A DNA stretch of 64,000 bases from Actinomycetospora sp. NBRC 106375 (GCF_030269665.1 NZ_BSTS01000009.1:225912-289911); one strand, 5' to 3'. Shown: positions 53,015 through 64,000, numbered from the stretch's first letter. Numbers and translations: made by a program. Notes: generated by a model not told the origin, from the sequence alone.

Positions 53015-56000
53015 TCAGCGGACCATGCTGCGGATCTGGCGGGCCGCCACCGACACGGTGGCCAGGTCGGCGCGCCCCTGCTCGGCGATCTCGGCGAGCG
53101 CCGTCCGCGCGCGCATCAGCCGCGAGGCGTTCGCCTGCTCCCAGTGCTCGATCTTCTCGTCCGCGGACTCCTCGGGGCCGGTGTCGGCCAGCACGTCGAG
53201 GGTGATCGCGCGCAGCGAGGAGTACAGCTCGTCGCGCAGGGACAGGCGGGCCAGCGCGTGCCACCGGTCGGTGCGGTCGAGCGCCGCGACGGCCGTGAGC
53301 AGCGCGTCGAGCCCGAGGTGCGCGGACAGCGCGTAGTACAGCTCCGCGACGGCGATCACCTCGTCCTGCGAGACCTCGCCGTCGTCGACGAGCACGCCGC
53401 CCTGCTCGCGCTCGGCGATCTCGACGATCTCGGTGACGTCGAGGACACCGAACGCGTAGAGCCCGCCGACCGCCCGGCGCGCCAGGTCCTCGGGCGCCCC
53501 GGCGACCGTGAACTCCCGGACGCGGCGCGTCAGGCCCTCGGCCTCCTCCCCGCGCAGCATGTCCGGGACGCGCGGCGCGAGCATCCGCATCGTCGGCGCG
53601 AACCGCTGGGTCTCGGCGCCGACGGCCAGCGGCTGGGGGCGGCGGGTCAGGAACCAGCGCGCGGCGCGGTCGAGCTGGCGCCGGGCCTGGAGCGTGAGGC
53701 GGTCCGCGAGGGCGACCGGCATGTCCGCGGCGGCGAGGTCGGCGGCGAGCGCGTCGAGCCCGAACACCGACGTGGCCACGTGGTAGGCCCGCACGGCGTC
53801 GGCCGGGCTCGCGGCCACCTCCTGCACGAGCCGGTACACGTAGCTCAGGCCGCCGCCGTCGACCACGGTGTTCGACAGCATCGTCGTGACGATCTGGCGC
53901 CGCAGCGGGTGCGCCGCCACCGCGTCCGGGTAGCGCTCGGCGAGCGCCGCCGGGAAGTACGCGGGCAGGCGGCGGGAGAAGACCTCGAGGTCGGGGAGCT
54001 CGGAGTCGGTCAGGGCGTCGGTGAGGTCGAGCTTGACGTGCGCCATCAGCGTGCACAGCTCGGGGCTGGTGAGGCCCTCGTCCTCGGCGAGCCGCAGCTC
54101 GAAGCCCTCCTCGTCGGGCAGGACGTCGAGCTCGCGGTCGAGACGGCCGCGGGCCTCGAGGTCGGCGACGAGGTCGCGGTGGACGTGCATCATCCCGGCC
54201 GCGTGGGCCCGCGAGACCCCGAGGACCTCGTTCTGCGCCACGTTGTCGGCGAGCACCAGCGCCGCCACGTCGTCGGTGGTCGCCGCGATCTGCTCGTCGC
54301 GCTCGTCCTCCCCGAGCTCGCCGCGCTCGACGAGCGAGTCCAGCAGGATCTTGATGTTGACCTCGTGGTCGGAGCAGTCGACGCCCGCGCTGTTGTCGAC
54401 CGCGTCGGTGTTGACCTTGCCGCCGTGGTGGTCGTACTCGATGCGCCCGAGCTGTGTGAGCCCGAGGTTGCCGCCCTCGCCCACCACCGCGACCCGCAGC
54501 TCGTCGCCGTCGACGCGCACCGCGTCGTTGGTCTTGTCGCCGACGTCGGCGTGCGTCTCGGTGGACGCCTTGACGTAGGTGCCGATGCCGCCGTTCCACA
54601 GCAGGTCGGCCGGGGCCCGCAGGATCGCGCGCACGAGCGTCGGCGGGTCCATCTCGCCGGGGTCGGCGCCGAGCGCCCGCGCCGCCTCCGGTGAGACCGG
54701 CACCGCCTTCATCGTGCGCGGGTACACGCCGCCGCCCTCACTGATCAGCGAGGTGTCGTAGTCGGCCCACGACGACCGGGACAGCTCGAACAGGCGGCGG
54801 CGCTCGGCGAACGAGACCGCCGGGTCAGGGTCCGGGTCGAGGAAGACGTGGCGGTGGTCGAACGCCGCGACGATCCGCAGGTGCTCGGAGAGCAGCATCC
54901 CGTTGCCGAAGACGTCGCCGGACATGTCGCCGACGCCGACGACGGTGATCTCGTCGGTCGCCAGGTCGCGGTCGAGCTCGCGGAAGTGCCGCCGCACGCT
55001 CTCCCAGGCGCCGCGGGCGGTGATGCCCATCGCCTTGTGGTCGTAGCCGACCGACCCGCCGGAGGCGAACGCGTCGCCCAGCCAGAACCCGTACTCGCCC
55101 GCGACCGCGTTGGCGGTGTCCGAGAACGTCGCGGTGCCCTTGTCGGCGGCGACCACGAGGTAGGTGTCGTCGCCGTCGTAGCGGACGACCTCCTCGGGCG
55201 TGCGCACCGCGGAGTCCGCGGCGTGCCCGGCCCGGTCGTCGACGAGGTCGAGCAGCCCCGAGACGAACATCCGGTAGCAGGCGACGCCCTCGGCCCGCGC
55301 GGCGTCCCGGTCGACCGCGGCGTCGCCCGTCGCGGCGGGCGGGCGCTTCACGACGAACCCGCCCTTGGCGCCGACCGGCACGATCACCGCGTTCTTGACC
55401 GCCTGCGCCTTGACCAGCCCGAGGATCTCGGTGCGGTAGTCCTGCAGGCGGTCCGACCAGCGCAGTCCGCCGCGCGCGATCGGCCCGAAGCGCAGGTGCA
55501 CGCCCTCGACGCGGTTGGAGTGCACGAACGTCTCGATCGCCGGCACGGGCTCGGGCACCCCCGGCACCTGCGCCGGGTCGAGCTTGAGTGCGAGGAACGG
55601 GCGGGGCGCCCCCTCGGCGTCGCGGCGGAAGAAGTTGGTGCGCAGCGTCGCCCGCACCACCCCGAGCAGCGAGCGCAGGATCCGGTCCGCGTCGAGGCTG
55701 GTGACGTCAGCGATCGCGGTCGTGACCCGCCCGTCCACCTCGGCGACCCGGCGGTCGCGCTCGTCCGGCGACAGGGCCGGGTCGAAGCGCGCCTCGAACA
55801 GCTCGACGAGGCCCACGGCGACGTCGCGGTGGGCGCCCGCGACGTCGGTGATGTAGCTCTGCCCGTAGGGGCTGCCGATCTGGCGCTGGTACCGGGAGAA
55901 GGCGCGGAGCACCGCGGCCTGGCGCCAGGTCAGCCCGGCGCTCAGCACGAGGGCGTTGAACCCGTCGGCGCCGACGTGCCCGCTCCAGACGGTGTCGAAC

Positions 56001-57952
56001 GCCTCGGCGAAGCGCTCGGTGAGGTCGTGCTCGGTGCCCGGCGGCACGGAGTCCGTCCCGGGCAGGCGCAGCCCGAAGTCGTTGATCCAGCAGGTCACGC
56101 CGTCGCTGCGGGTGACCTCGTACGGGCGCTCGTCGACCACCACCACGCCCAGCGACTGCAGCGCCGGCAGCACCGACGACAGCGTCGCGCGCCGCCCCGC
56201 GAGGTAGAGCTTGAGCCGGCGGTCGCCCGCGTCGGGGTTCGTCGGCCGGTAGAGCCGCACGGCGGTGTCGCGTCCCGGACCCTCCGCCCCGGGCGGCGTG
56301 AGACCGTCGAGCACCCGCAGGTCGAGCAGCCCGCGCTCCGGGCCGAAGTCCTCCTTGTACGACTCGGCGAACGGCTCCCCGATCGTCGCGAGGACCGCGC
56401 GCTCCTCGCCGGTGGCCTGCTCGCGCAGCCGGTCCGACCACGTCCGCGCCGCCTCGGCGAGTTGCGCGGTCAGCGTCTCGAGGTCCGGCGTCACCGGCTC
56501 CTCGCGCCCGGTGTGCACCGTGACGTGCAGCAACGCCAGCTGGTCCTCGGTGACGCGGGCGGTGTGCTCGAGGTCGGTGCCGCGCAGCTCGCGCATGAGG
56601 ACGTCCTGCATGCGCGTGCGGATCGCGGTGGTGTACCGGTCGCGCGGGAGGTAGATCATGCAGGAGAAGTAGCGGCCGTACGGGTCACGGCGCAGGAACA
56701 GCCGCACCCGGCGCCGCTCGGCGAGGTCGAGCACGCCCGTCGCGGTGGCCTCCAGCGAGGCGCGGTCGGTGCACAGCAGCTCGGCGCGGGGGTAGGTCTG
56801 CAGGACCTCGAGCAGCCGCTGACCCGACCACGAGTCGACGGGCAGGCCCGCCTCGGCGACGACCTCCTGCACGCGCCGGGACACCACCGGGATCCCGAGG
56901 ACGTCGGCGTGCCGGGCGGCGACGGTGAGGATGCCGAGGAACCGGTGCTCGCCGACGAGCCGGCCCTCGTCGTCGTGGATGCTGACGCCGACGTAGAGGG
57001 GGTGCTCCGGGCGGTGCACCGTCGAGCGGGCGCTCGCGCGGGTGAGCACGAGCAGACGCCGGGGCGTCGCGTCCCCGGGAACACCGGCGGGACTCACGCT
57101 GTCCGGGCTCGCGGTGAGGGTCCGCGCGACGAGACTGTCGCGACGCAGCACGCCGAGCCCCGTGGCCAGCACCCCACGCAGTGCCGGGCCCTCGGGGGTG
57201 TCGACCACCTCCTGGCGGCGGTAGCCGAGCAGGATCAGGTTGCCCTGGGCGAACCAGCGCAGCAGCGCCACCGTGTCGGCGGTCTCCGCGCTGTCCTCGC
57301 CCGGTCCCGACGCCGCCAGCTCGTCGGCGAGGGCGCGGGCAGTGGACACCATCCGGTCGCCGTCCTCGACGACCTCGCGGACGTCGGTGAGCACCCCCGA
57401 CAGGCGCGCGTGCAGGTCGGCCGCGAGGTCCCGCGCCGGATCGGAGCCGGGGAGGTCCCCCAGCTCGATGTTCATCCAGGACTCGGCGACGGTGCCGGGC
57501 GGCGGCGCGGCGGCATCGGCCATCGGCAGGATGTCCAGCAGCTCACCGCGGACGTCGCGGCGGACCACGACCACGGGGTGCACGACGCGGTGCACGCTCG
57601 CGCCCGTGCGGTCGAGCTCGGCGAGCACCGAGTCGATCAGGAACGGCATGTCGTCGGTGACGACCAGCACGGAGATCCGGCCCGCGGCCCCCGGGGTGTC
57701 GAGCACGGCGGTGACGGGCTTCCCCGGGACGCGCAGCCGCGCGAGGCTGCGGTGGGCCCGCACGGTCGCGAGGGCGTCGGCGGGGTCCGCCACCAGCTCG
57801 CCGTCGGGCACCCGGTCGAAGTACGTGACGGCCAGCTCGCCCAGCTCGGAGTCCGGGGGGTCCGCCTCGGCCGCGACCGCGCGCAGGGTGTGGCGCTCGG
57901 CCGGCCAGCCCCTCGCGGCGTCGGTGCCGGCGCGGCTCGTGGTCGCGGTCAT
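53015..57952 (-). CDS. gdh: NAD-specific glutamate dehydrogenase, large (180-kDa) class
   Basis: 1,645 residues from ATG 57950-57952; an upstream start would add 12 codons. Deaminates glutamate to 2-oxoglutarate with NAD. A long regulatory N-terminal part (about 1-680) holds ACT-like segments (ISVLVVTDDMPFLIDSVLAE). The catalytic domain follows, with FGPIARGGLRWSDRLQDYRT, VKNAVIVPVGAKGGFVVKRP (catalytic Lys region) and VGVGDMSGDVFGNGMLLS in the nucleotide fold. The C-terminal helical domain runs to the end. The size is that of the mycobacterial enzyme, whose activity is controlled by GarA; that link is inferred here. Confidence 0.96.
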   Translation of the reverse strand: MTATTSRAGTDAARGWPAERHTLRAVAAEADPPDSELGELAVTYFDRVPDGELVADPADALATVRAHRSLARLRVPGKPVTAVLDTPGAAGRISVLVVTDDMPFLIDSVLAELDRTGASVHRVVHPVVVVRRDVRGELLDILPMADAAAPPPGTVAESWMNIELGDLPGSDPARDLAADLHARLSGVLTDVREVVEDGDRMVSTARALADELAASGPGEDSAETADTVALLRWFAQGNLILLGYRRQEVVDTPEGPALRGVLATGLGVLRRDSLVARTLTASPDSVSPAGVPGDATPRRLLVLTRASARSTVHRPEHPLYVGVSIHDDEGRLVGEHRFLGILTVAARHADVLGIPVVSRRVQEVVAEAGLPVDSWSGQRLLEVLQTYPRAELLCTDRASLEATATGVLDLAERRRVRLFLRRDPYGRYFSCMIYLPRDRYTTAIRTRMQDVLMRELRGTDLEHTARVTEDQLALLHVTVHTGREEPVTPDLETLTAQLAEAARTWSDRLREQATGEERAVLATIGEPFAESYKEDFGPERGLLDLRVLDGLTPPGAEGPGRDTAVRLYRPTNPDAGDRRLKLYLAGRRATLSSVLPALQSLGVVVVDERPYEVTRSDGVTCWINDFGLRLPGTDSVPPGTEHDLTERFAEAFDTVWSGHVGADGFNALVLSAGLTWRQAAVLRAFSRYQRQIGSPYGQSYITDVAGAHRDVAVGLVELFEARFDPALSPDERDRRVAEVDGRVTTAIADVTSLDADRILRSLLGVVRATLRTNFFRRDAEGAPRPFLALKLDPAQVPGVPEPVPAIETFVHSNRVEGVHLRFGPIARGGLRWSDRLQDYRTEILGLVKAQAVKNAVIVPVGAKGGFVVKRPPAATGDAAVDRDAARAEGVACYRMFVSGLLDLVDDRAGHAADSAVRTPEEVVRYDGDDTYLVVAADKGTATFSDTANAVAGEYGFWLGDAFASGGSVGYDHKAMGITARGAWESVRRHFRELDRDLATDEITVVGVGDMSGDVFGNGMLLSEHLRIVAAFDHRHVFLDPDPDPAVSFAERRRLFELSRSSWADYDTSLISEGGGVYPRTMKAVPVSPEAARALGADPGEMDPPTLVRAILRAPADLLWNGGIGTYVKASTETHADVGDKTNDAVRVDGDELRVAVVGEGGNLGLTQLGRIEYDHHGGKVNTDAVDNSAGVDCSDHEVNIKILLDSLVERGELGEDERDEQIAATTDDVAALVLADNVAQNEVLGVSRAHAAGMMHVHRDLVADLEARGRLDRELDVLPDEEGFELRLAEDEGLTSPELCTLMAHVKLDLTDALTDSELPDLEVFSRRLPAYFPAALAERYPDAVAAHPLRRQIVTTMLSNTVVDGGGLSYVYRLVQEVAASPADAVRAYHVATSVFGLDALAADLAAADMPVALADRLTLQARRQLDRAARWFLTRRPQPLAVGAETQRFAPTMRMLAPRVPDMLRGEEAEGLTRRVREFTVAGAPEDLARRAVGGLYAFGVLDVTEIVEIAEREQGGVLVDDGEVSQDEVIAVAELYYALSAHLGLDALLTAVAALDRTDRWHALARLSLRDELYSSLRAITLDVLADTGPEESADEKIEHWEQANASRLMRARTALAEIAEQGRADLATVSVAARQIRSMVR

Positions 57953-58112
57953 GCCGCCGCTCTCGTGACGGCGAGGAACGTGCCGCAACGGTCCGGCGTG
58001 CCTCCGGGCCGTCGCGGTCGAGGGCGCGCCGGGGCAGTCACGCCGGCCACCCTAACGACGGGTCCGGGACCCGTGCCGCGCTCGGCGCCGCCGGGACGAT
58101 CGGGCACCACGG

Positions 58113-61040
58113 TCACCGCCGCGCCCTCTGGTCGTCGACGGGTGCGGCGCCGGGCCCCGCCGAGTGGTACGCGTCCATCGCCTCGGCCAGCAGGTCGGCG
58201 AGCCGGGGCTCCGACCCGTCGGACCCGCGCGCCGAGGGCACCCCACCCGCGTCGGGGGCGGCCCGCCCGTTCGGGCGCTGGCGGCCCGGCGTCGACGGCC
58301 GGGACGGCGGGCGGTCGACGACGCGCGGCGGGGCCGCGGGCGCCGGCATGCTCCGCGTCGTCCCGAGGGGGACGCCGGGGTCCTGGTACTCGCTGAGGAG
58401 GTCGACGAGGGTCAGGGCCAGCTCGCCCGCCCACTCGTCGTCGGCGCCGCCCGGTCCCGCGGTCGCGCCGTCCCCCGGCACGCTGCCCCAGCGCGCGGCG
58501 AGCGTCGCTGTGTGGTCCTCATCCCGGGGGCGGGCGCCGTGGCCGTCGCGGACGTCGCTGCTGCCACGGCCGTCGCCCGGACGACGATGGCCATTGCCCT
58601 CCGCGTCCCGGCGCGGCTCACGAGGGTCGATCGAGCCGTAGCCGTTGGTGAGCCCGCTGTTGGTGAGCCCGCCGTTGGTGAGCCCGCCGTTGATGAGCGC
58701 CCCGTTGGTGAGCGCCCCGTGGCCCTGTGCGCGTTCGCCGGGTGCACCGGCGCCGAGCCCGCTGTCGCCGAGCCCGCTGTCGCCGAGCCCGCCGAGACCG
58801 CCGTCGCCGAGCCCGCCGTCGCCGAGCCCGCCGTCGCCGAAGGCACCGCCGCCGAGTGCGCCTTGGCCCAGCGCGTCGCTGCCGCCGAGCGCGAAGGCGT
58901 CCTCCACTCGTCCGCCGTCGTCGATGCGGTCGGCCGCCCGCGCACGGCGGGCGCGCTCGTGCGGCGGCTCGTCGACGTCGCGGTCGCCGCGACGGCGCCC
59001 GGGGCCGTCGGGATCGCTGCGGTCACCGTCGTGGACCACTCCAGGCGCAGAGCCGTCGCCCCCGGCGTCGGCGGCCCCGTCGGGGGTGGAGCCGTCCCCG
59101 GTCCCGGCGCGGTGACGCCTCCCGCCGGGGGCGCTCGCCGAGGCGTCGGGCGCCCTTCGGTGCGCGTCACGTGCGGTGACCTGGTCTGCCGGTGCGCGGT
59201 CGGGCAGCGCTCCGTCGGTTCCCTCGTCGGCCGGTCGCCCTCCATTCTGGTCACGGCGCGACAGCCAGGAGTCGGGGGCCTCCCACCGGGCCCGCGCCCG
59301 GGCCAGGCGGCGGCTGCGCGCGGCCGCGGGATCGTCGTCCGCCTCGACCCCGGCCGCGGCGGCCCGCTCCGTGTCCTCGACCCGACCGGCGTCGCGGCCC
59401 GGATCGGCGACGTCCGAGCCGGCCGCCGACGAGAACGCCTCGAGCTCGGCGCGCGCGGCGGCGAGCGCCTCGGCCAGCGGACCGTCCGGTTCCGCGTCCT
59501 CGCGGTAGCGACCGCGGCGGCGGCGGGAGCTCGGACCTCCGAGCGCGGTTGACGCCGGCGCCTCGAGCGACCGCCCACGGCGCGGCTCCGACTCCGACTC
59601 CGACTCCGACTCCGACTCCGACTCCGCAGCGAGCCCTTCGGGCGGCGCGTCGGCCACGGCGCCGTCGAGCAGCGTGGCCGAGAGGGCTGCCGAGAGCGGC
59701 GGGTCGTCCACCGGCCCGTCCATCCGGTCCGCGTTCCCCGGCGAGCTCGCAGGTGCGCGGTCCGTCGGCTCCGTGAGCCACGGGATCGACAGGGCGGACG
59801 CGGCCGCGCCGACGTCCGGGAACGAGGAGCCCGTGCCGTCGCCGCCGGACCCCGTCAACGCGGTGCGCAGGGCGTCGACCGCCTCGCGCGTGGAGGGGCC
59901 CGACCCGGACGATTCCGGCGACCGATCCTCGCTGCCCGGCGCGCTCGGCGTGCCCGGCGTGCTCGGCGTGCCCGTCGGGCGCTCGGCGGGTCGGGCCGGC
60001 GCGGTCAGGTGGTCGTCGGGCGTGGCCAGCGCCACCGCGAGGGCGATCCGCGCGCGGGTGGTCTCGTCGCGCGCCGCCGACGCGTGCTCGTGGGCGCGGC
60101 GCAGCTCGTCGACCGCCCGGCCGGTCTCCCCGCGGCGCCCCGCGACGTCGGCGAGCACCTCGACCGCCTCGGCCACCTGTGCCTCGTGGCCCCGGGCGGC
60201 CAGGTCGATCTCGGCCTCCCGGGCCAGGGACTCGGCGGTGTCGAGGTCGCCGGCCGCGAGGTGCACCCGCCGCGCCAGCACACAGCGCAGGTGGCCGAGC
60301 GCGAGCGCCGTCGTCGCGCCGCTCGGTGTCGTGAGTGCGGGTCGCCCGACCTCCCGGGCCTCGTCGAGGCGTCCGAGCTCCGCCAGGAGCTCGACGTGGT
60401 CCGCGACGACCATCGCGGCCTCGCGTCCGCCGTCCACCCCGGCAGCGTGCACGTCGGCGGCCCGCAGCACCTCGAGCGCGCCCGAGGCGTCGCCCGCGAC
60501 ACGGCGGGCCTGGGCCCGGGAGCGCTCCATGGCGGTGCGGCGGGCATCGCCGGGCTCCCCGACGAGCTCCTCGACCTGACGCGTCGCCGCGTCGACACCG
60601 GCGACGTCGCCACGGGCCGCGCGGGCCGCCGCCCAGGCGATCAACGCGTCGGCCCGCGCGGTCGGCGGGAGGACTCGCCCGCCGGCGAGGGGCTCCAGGA
60701 GCGTCTCGGCCGCATCGAGCTCACCGCACCGGACCGCGGCGCGGGCGAGCTCGCAGCGCAGGACGGCCGCGTCGGCGTCGCGACCGGCCCGCTCGGCCTC
60801 GCGGAGGTGCGGCAGGGCGCGCAGGACCAGCTCGGCCGCCCGGTCGGACTGGCCGAGCGCGAGCACGGCGGAACGCTCCGCCGCGCTGCGGACGCCCGCG
60901 TCCCCGGCCGCCGCCCGTGCAGCGTGCTCGGCGAGCGCGACCGAGAGCTGCGGATCGGTCCACCGCAGGCCCTCCGCGACCTCCAGGATCGCGCTCACGC
61001 TCAGCCCGGGGACGGCGGGCGACTGCGCCGGCACCTCCAC
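58113..61040 (-). CDS. Large TPR-like protein with low-complexity central region
   Basis: 975 residues from GTG 61038-61040. Residues 1-350 are Ala/Leu/Arg-rich helical hairpins of TPR or MalT-like type (ALAEHAARAAAGDAGVRSAA, CELARAAVRCGELDAAETLL, RGETGRAVDELRRAHEHASA). The middle is disordered, with a (SE)6 run and, at about 730-810, tandem five-residue repeats (GLGDG/GLGDS, then GLTNG). A short C-terminal helical segment (ELALTLVDLLSEYQDPGVPL, ADLLAEAMDAYHSAG) ends the protein. No catalytic motif. It lies between ettA and gdh, which are neighbours in M. tuberculosis, 12 bases behind ettA. Function unknown. Confidence 0.75.
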   Translation of the reverse strand: MEVPAQSPAVPGLSVSAILEVAEGLRWTDPQLSVALAEHAARAAAGDAGVRSAAERSAVLALGQSDRAAELVLRALPHLREAERAGRDADAAVLRCELARAAVRCGELDAAETLLEPLAGGRVLPPTARADALIAWAAARAARGDVAGVDAATRQVEELVGEPGDARRTAMERSRAQARRVAGDASGALEVLRAADVHAAGVDGGREAAMVVADHVELLAELGRLDEAREVGRPALTTPSGATTALALGHLRCVLARRVHLAAGDLDTAESLAREAEIDLAARGHEAQVAEAVEVLADVAGRRGETGRAVDELRRAHEHASAARDETTRARIALAVALATPDDHLTAPARPAERPTGTPSTPGTPSAPGSEDRSPESSGSGPSTREAVDALRTALTGSGGDGTGSSFPDVGAAASALSIPWLTEPTDRAPASSPGNADRMDGPVDDPPLSAALSATLLDGAVADAPPEGLAAESESESESESESEPRRGRSLEAPASTALGGPSSRRRRGRYREDAEPDGPLAEALAAARAELEAFSSAAGSDVADPGRDAGRVEDTERAAAAGVEADDDPAAARSRRLARARARWEAPDSWLSRRDQNGGRPADEGTDGALPDRAPADQVTARDAHRRAPDASASAPGGRRHRAGTGDGSTPDGAADAGGDGSAPGVVHDGDRSDPDGPGRRRGDRDVDEPPHERARRARAADRIDDGGRVEDAFALGGSDALGQGALGGGAFGDGGLGDGGLGDGGLGGLGDSGLGDSGLGAGAPGERAQGHGALTNGALINGGLTNGGLTNSGLTNGYGSIDPREPRRDAEGNGHRRPGDGRGSSDVRDGHGARPRDEDHTATLAARWGSVPGDGATAGPGGADDEWAGELALTLVDLLSEYQDPGVPLGTTRSMPAPAAPPRVVDRPPSRPSTPGRQRPNGRAAPDAGGVPSARGSDGSEPRLADLLAEAMDAYHSAGPGAAPVDDQRARR
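59587..59626. repeat. Hexanucleotide tandem repeat (TCCGAC)6
   Basis: Six full copies and a partial seventh, encoding alternating Ser-Glu in the minus-strand TPR-like gene. Copy-number changes would keep the reading frame. Confidence 0.85.
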
Positions 61041-61052
61041 GTCGGCCCGTCC

Positions 61053-62729
<1,677 letters not shown>

Positions 62730-62780
62730 GCCCTTGATGGTAGTTGGCACGATCCGGCGTCCACCGGCCCCGGGGCCGGT

Positions 62781-63425
62781 TCAGGCGCTCGCTCGCGACG
62801 CCGCGCTCCGACGGCGATCACCGGCACCGATACCGGTGACCGTCGCCCCCTCGGATCCGCCGTCCGATGCACCGGCCGCGGCCGTGCGAGGACCGTCCGA
62901 CCCGTCGTCCGCCGTACCGGTCGCGCTCTCCGCGGCCGCGGTCCGATCGTCGCCCTCGCGCACGGTGCCGTCGCCGGTCGCGTCCACCTCGGGAAGCCCC
63001 GTCACATCCACGACGCCCACCACACCTGCCTCGTCCGTCACGCCCGCCTCGGACTCGACGGCACGCCGGCGACGCACCTCGGCAGAGCAGCGCGACAGGT
63101 CCGGTCCGACCGCCGTCGCCGCGATCTCGGTCATGTAGCGGCGAACTCCGTCGGCCTCGTACTCGCGCACCGAGAGACGGCCGACGACGACCACCGGATC
63201 GCCCTTCACGAGGGTGCCGCCCACGCCCTCGGCGACACGACGCCAGCAGTTGACCGACGCCGTGAACCGGTCGCCGTCGATCCAGGACTCGGTCGACTTG
63301 TCCCATCGCCGCTCGGAGCTCGCGACGCGGAACGTCACCAGCAGGTGTTCCGCATTGGGGCCGACCCGACGCCCCACCACGTCGCCGGCCACGTTGCCCG
63401 TCACCGTCACCATCGTCTCGTTCAC
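62781..63425 (-). CDS. Single-strand DNA-binding-like protein (SSB paralogue)
   Basis: 214 residues from GTG 63423-63425 (VNETMVTVTGNVAGDVVGRR), with GGAG 7 bases upstream. OB fold of about 115 residues: LLVTFRVASSERRWDKSTES, FTASVNCWRRVAEGVGGTLV, KGDPVVVVGRLSVREYE. The tail is Ser/Asp/Gly/Ala-rich and lacks the acidic DDDIPF-type tip that SSB uses to recruit partners, so this is the second, specialised SSB (Rv2478c position), not the main one. Confidence 0.9.
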   Translation of the reverse strand: MNETMVTVTGNVAGDVVGRRVGPNAEHLLVTFRVASSERRWDKSTESWIDGDRFTASVNCWRRVAEGVGGTLVKGDPVVVVGRLSVREYEADGVRRYMTEIAATAVGPDLSRCSAEVRRRRAVESEAGVTDEAGVVGVVDVTGLPEVDATGDGTVREGDDRTAAAESATGTADDGSDGPRTAAAGASDGGSEGATVTGIGAGDRRRSAASRASA

Positions 63426-63626
63426 GTCGAACTCCGCTCCTCCGTGCGACCGGGCGAGTTCCCGGTCCGTGCGAATCAGCATCACGCTCCCGACGCCGCC
63501 TTCGTCAGCGTCGGATGCGGATCTGTGGAGAAACGGAGGTGGTGTGGACAGGCGATGGCTCGCCCGGCCCGAATGGTGCGACGAAAGGACGCGGTGATGA
63601 CGGCGAATGCCTGCACCCGGCGCACG

Positions 63627-63663
63627 AAAAACGGGCAGGGCTCCGGCCGGAGTCCTGCCCGTT
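63627..63663 (-). terminator. Intrinsic terminator of the rrn operon
   Basis: On the minus strand a GC-rich hairpin (AACGGGCAGG-A-CTCCGG and complement, one mismatch) is followed directly by TTTTT. Lies 55 bases beyond the 5S gene, in the right orientation. Confidence 0.88.
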
Positions 63664-63717
63664 GGGGGTGGTGCTGTGCTGTTTCCCGGTCCCCGGGTGG
63701 TGTGGGGGTGGTCGGGT

Positions 63718-63837
63718 GTTCCGGCGGTGTCCTACTCTCCCACGACCTGGCGGTCGCAGTACCATCGGCGCTGGAGGGCTTAGCTTCCGGGTTCGGGATG
63801 GGTCCGGGCGTTTCCCCTCCGCTGTGACCACCGGAAC
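63718..63837 (-). rRNA. rrf: 5S ribosomal RNA
   Basis: On the minus strand reads GTTCCGGTGGTCACAGCGGA at the 5' end and includes AACGCCCGGACCCATCCCGA, ACCCGGAAGCTAAGCC, GCGCCGATGGTACTGC and GTGGGAGAGTAGGACACCGC. The first and last bases pair in helix I, and this pairing continues a few bases outside, so mature ends are uncertain by 1-3 bases. Confidence 0.95.
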
Positions 63838-63965
63838 ACCCCACCACCCCCACGGGCCGGTGTGGCCCGGGTGGGGTGGGGTGTGTGGTCGTTGGGATAT
63901 GCACAGTGGACGCGAACGGTCTGTTGTTCGTTACGCAGTTGCTTGCCGTGACCTCTTGGGGTGTG

Positions 63966-64000
63966 TGTGGGCAAGTCCTCGGCCTATTAGTACCAGTCCA
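63966..64000 (-). rRNA. rrl: 23S ribosomal RNA, 3' end (most of the gene outside window)
   Basis: The minus strand reads TGGACTGGTACTAATAGGCC then GAGGACTTGCC, the typical 3' terminus of high-GC actinobacterial 23S rRNA. About 130 bases of spacer separate it from 5S. Confidence 0.9.

Noticed and set aside
54848..58396. Long plus-strand frame of 1,182 codons
   Set aside because: It is antisense to gdh, built of Arg/Val/Gly/Asp-rich filler and matches no family; long antisense frames are normal in very GC-rich genes.

Overview
The window is very GC-rich bacterial DNA from an actinomycete, most likely of the Pseudonocardiaceae or a close mycothiol-making relative (inferred). The support is paired clpP1/clpP2, a roughly 1,650-residue NAD-glutamate dehydrogenase, an Rv2466c-like mycothiol-linked DsbA-fold protein, group II truncated haemoglobin GlbO, many GTG starts and a high-GC rrn locus. 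No database search was possible; family names come from motifs read in the sequence.

The backbone is recognisable. From memory of the M. tuberculosis H37Rv order (Rv2460c to Rv2478c), these genes occur here in the same order: clpP2, clpP1, tig (1-2707); nei2 and rpiB (29581-30862); the Rv2466c-like gene and pepN (42968-46235); a DUF5130 gene, a small membrane gene and an HNH gene (46347-49449); glbO (50755); then a conserved hypothetical, a thioesterase, gdh, ettA and an SSB-like gene (51959-63425). The rrn terminator, 5S rRNA and the 3' end of 23S rRNA close the window on the minus strand.

Two large accessory blocks interrupt this scaffold. Block 1 (about 3.2-29.5 kb, between tig and nei2) holds tRNA-Pro and tRNA-Gly; a decayed integrative element bracketed by a 50-bp duplication of the tRNA-Gly 3' half; an ECF sigma factor with a SnoaL-like tail; several small enzymes and transporters; a TetR/ferredoxin/P450 group facing an SDR gene; a LysR-controlled flavin oxidase and Rieske oxygenase pair that looks like methylated-amine catabolism; a secreted SGNH hydrolase; a PIG-L deacetylase and an amino-acid permease. 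Block 2 (about 31-43 kb, between rpiB and the Rv2466c-like gene) holds a three-gene operon: a GCS2/ATP-grasp fusion ligase, an NAGGN-type amidotransferase and an S9 peptidase. It also holds a CapA lipoprotein, a copper-radical oxidase fused to LGFP repeats, an aldehyde dehydrogenase and a phytanoyl-CoA dioxygenase-like protein.

The most unusual points are: the three-gene set, which resembles the N-acetylglutaminylglutamine amide osmolyte locus but has a different ligase; the LGFP-copper radical oxidase fusion with no visible signal peptide; the remnant island in tRNA-Gly; a recurring family of near-perfect intergenic palindromes, some sharing flanks, plus a tandem 70-bp palindromic repeat; a MerR-type, apparently leaderless promoter for the PIG-L gene; and several very small genes missed by length cut-offs.
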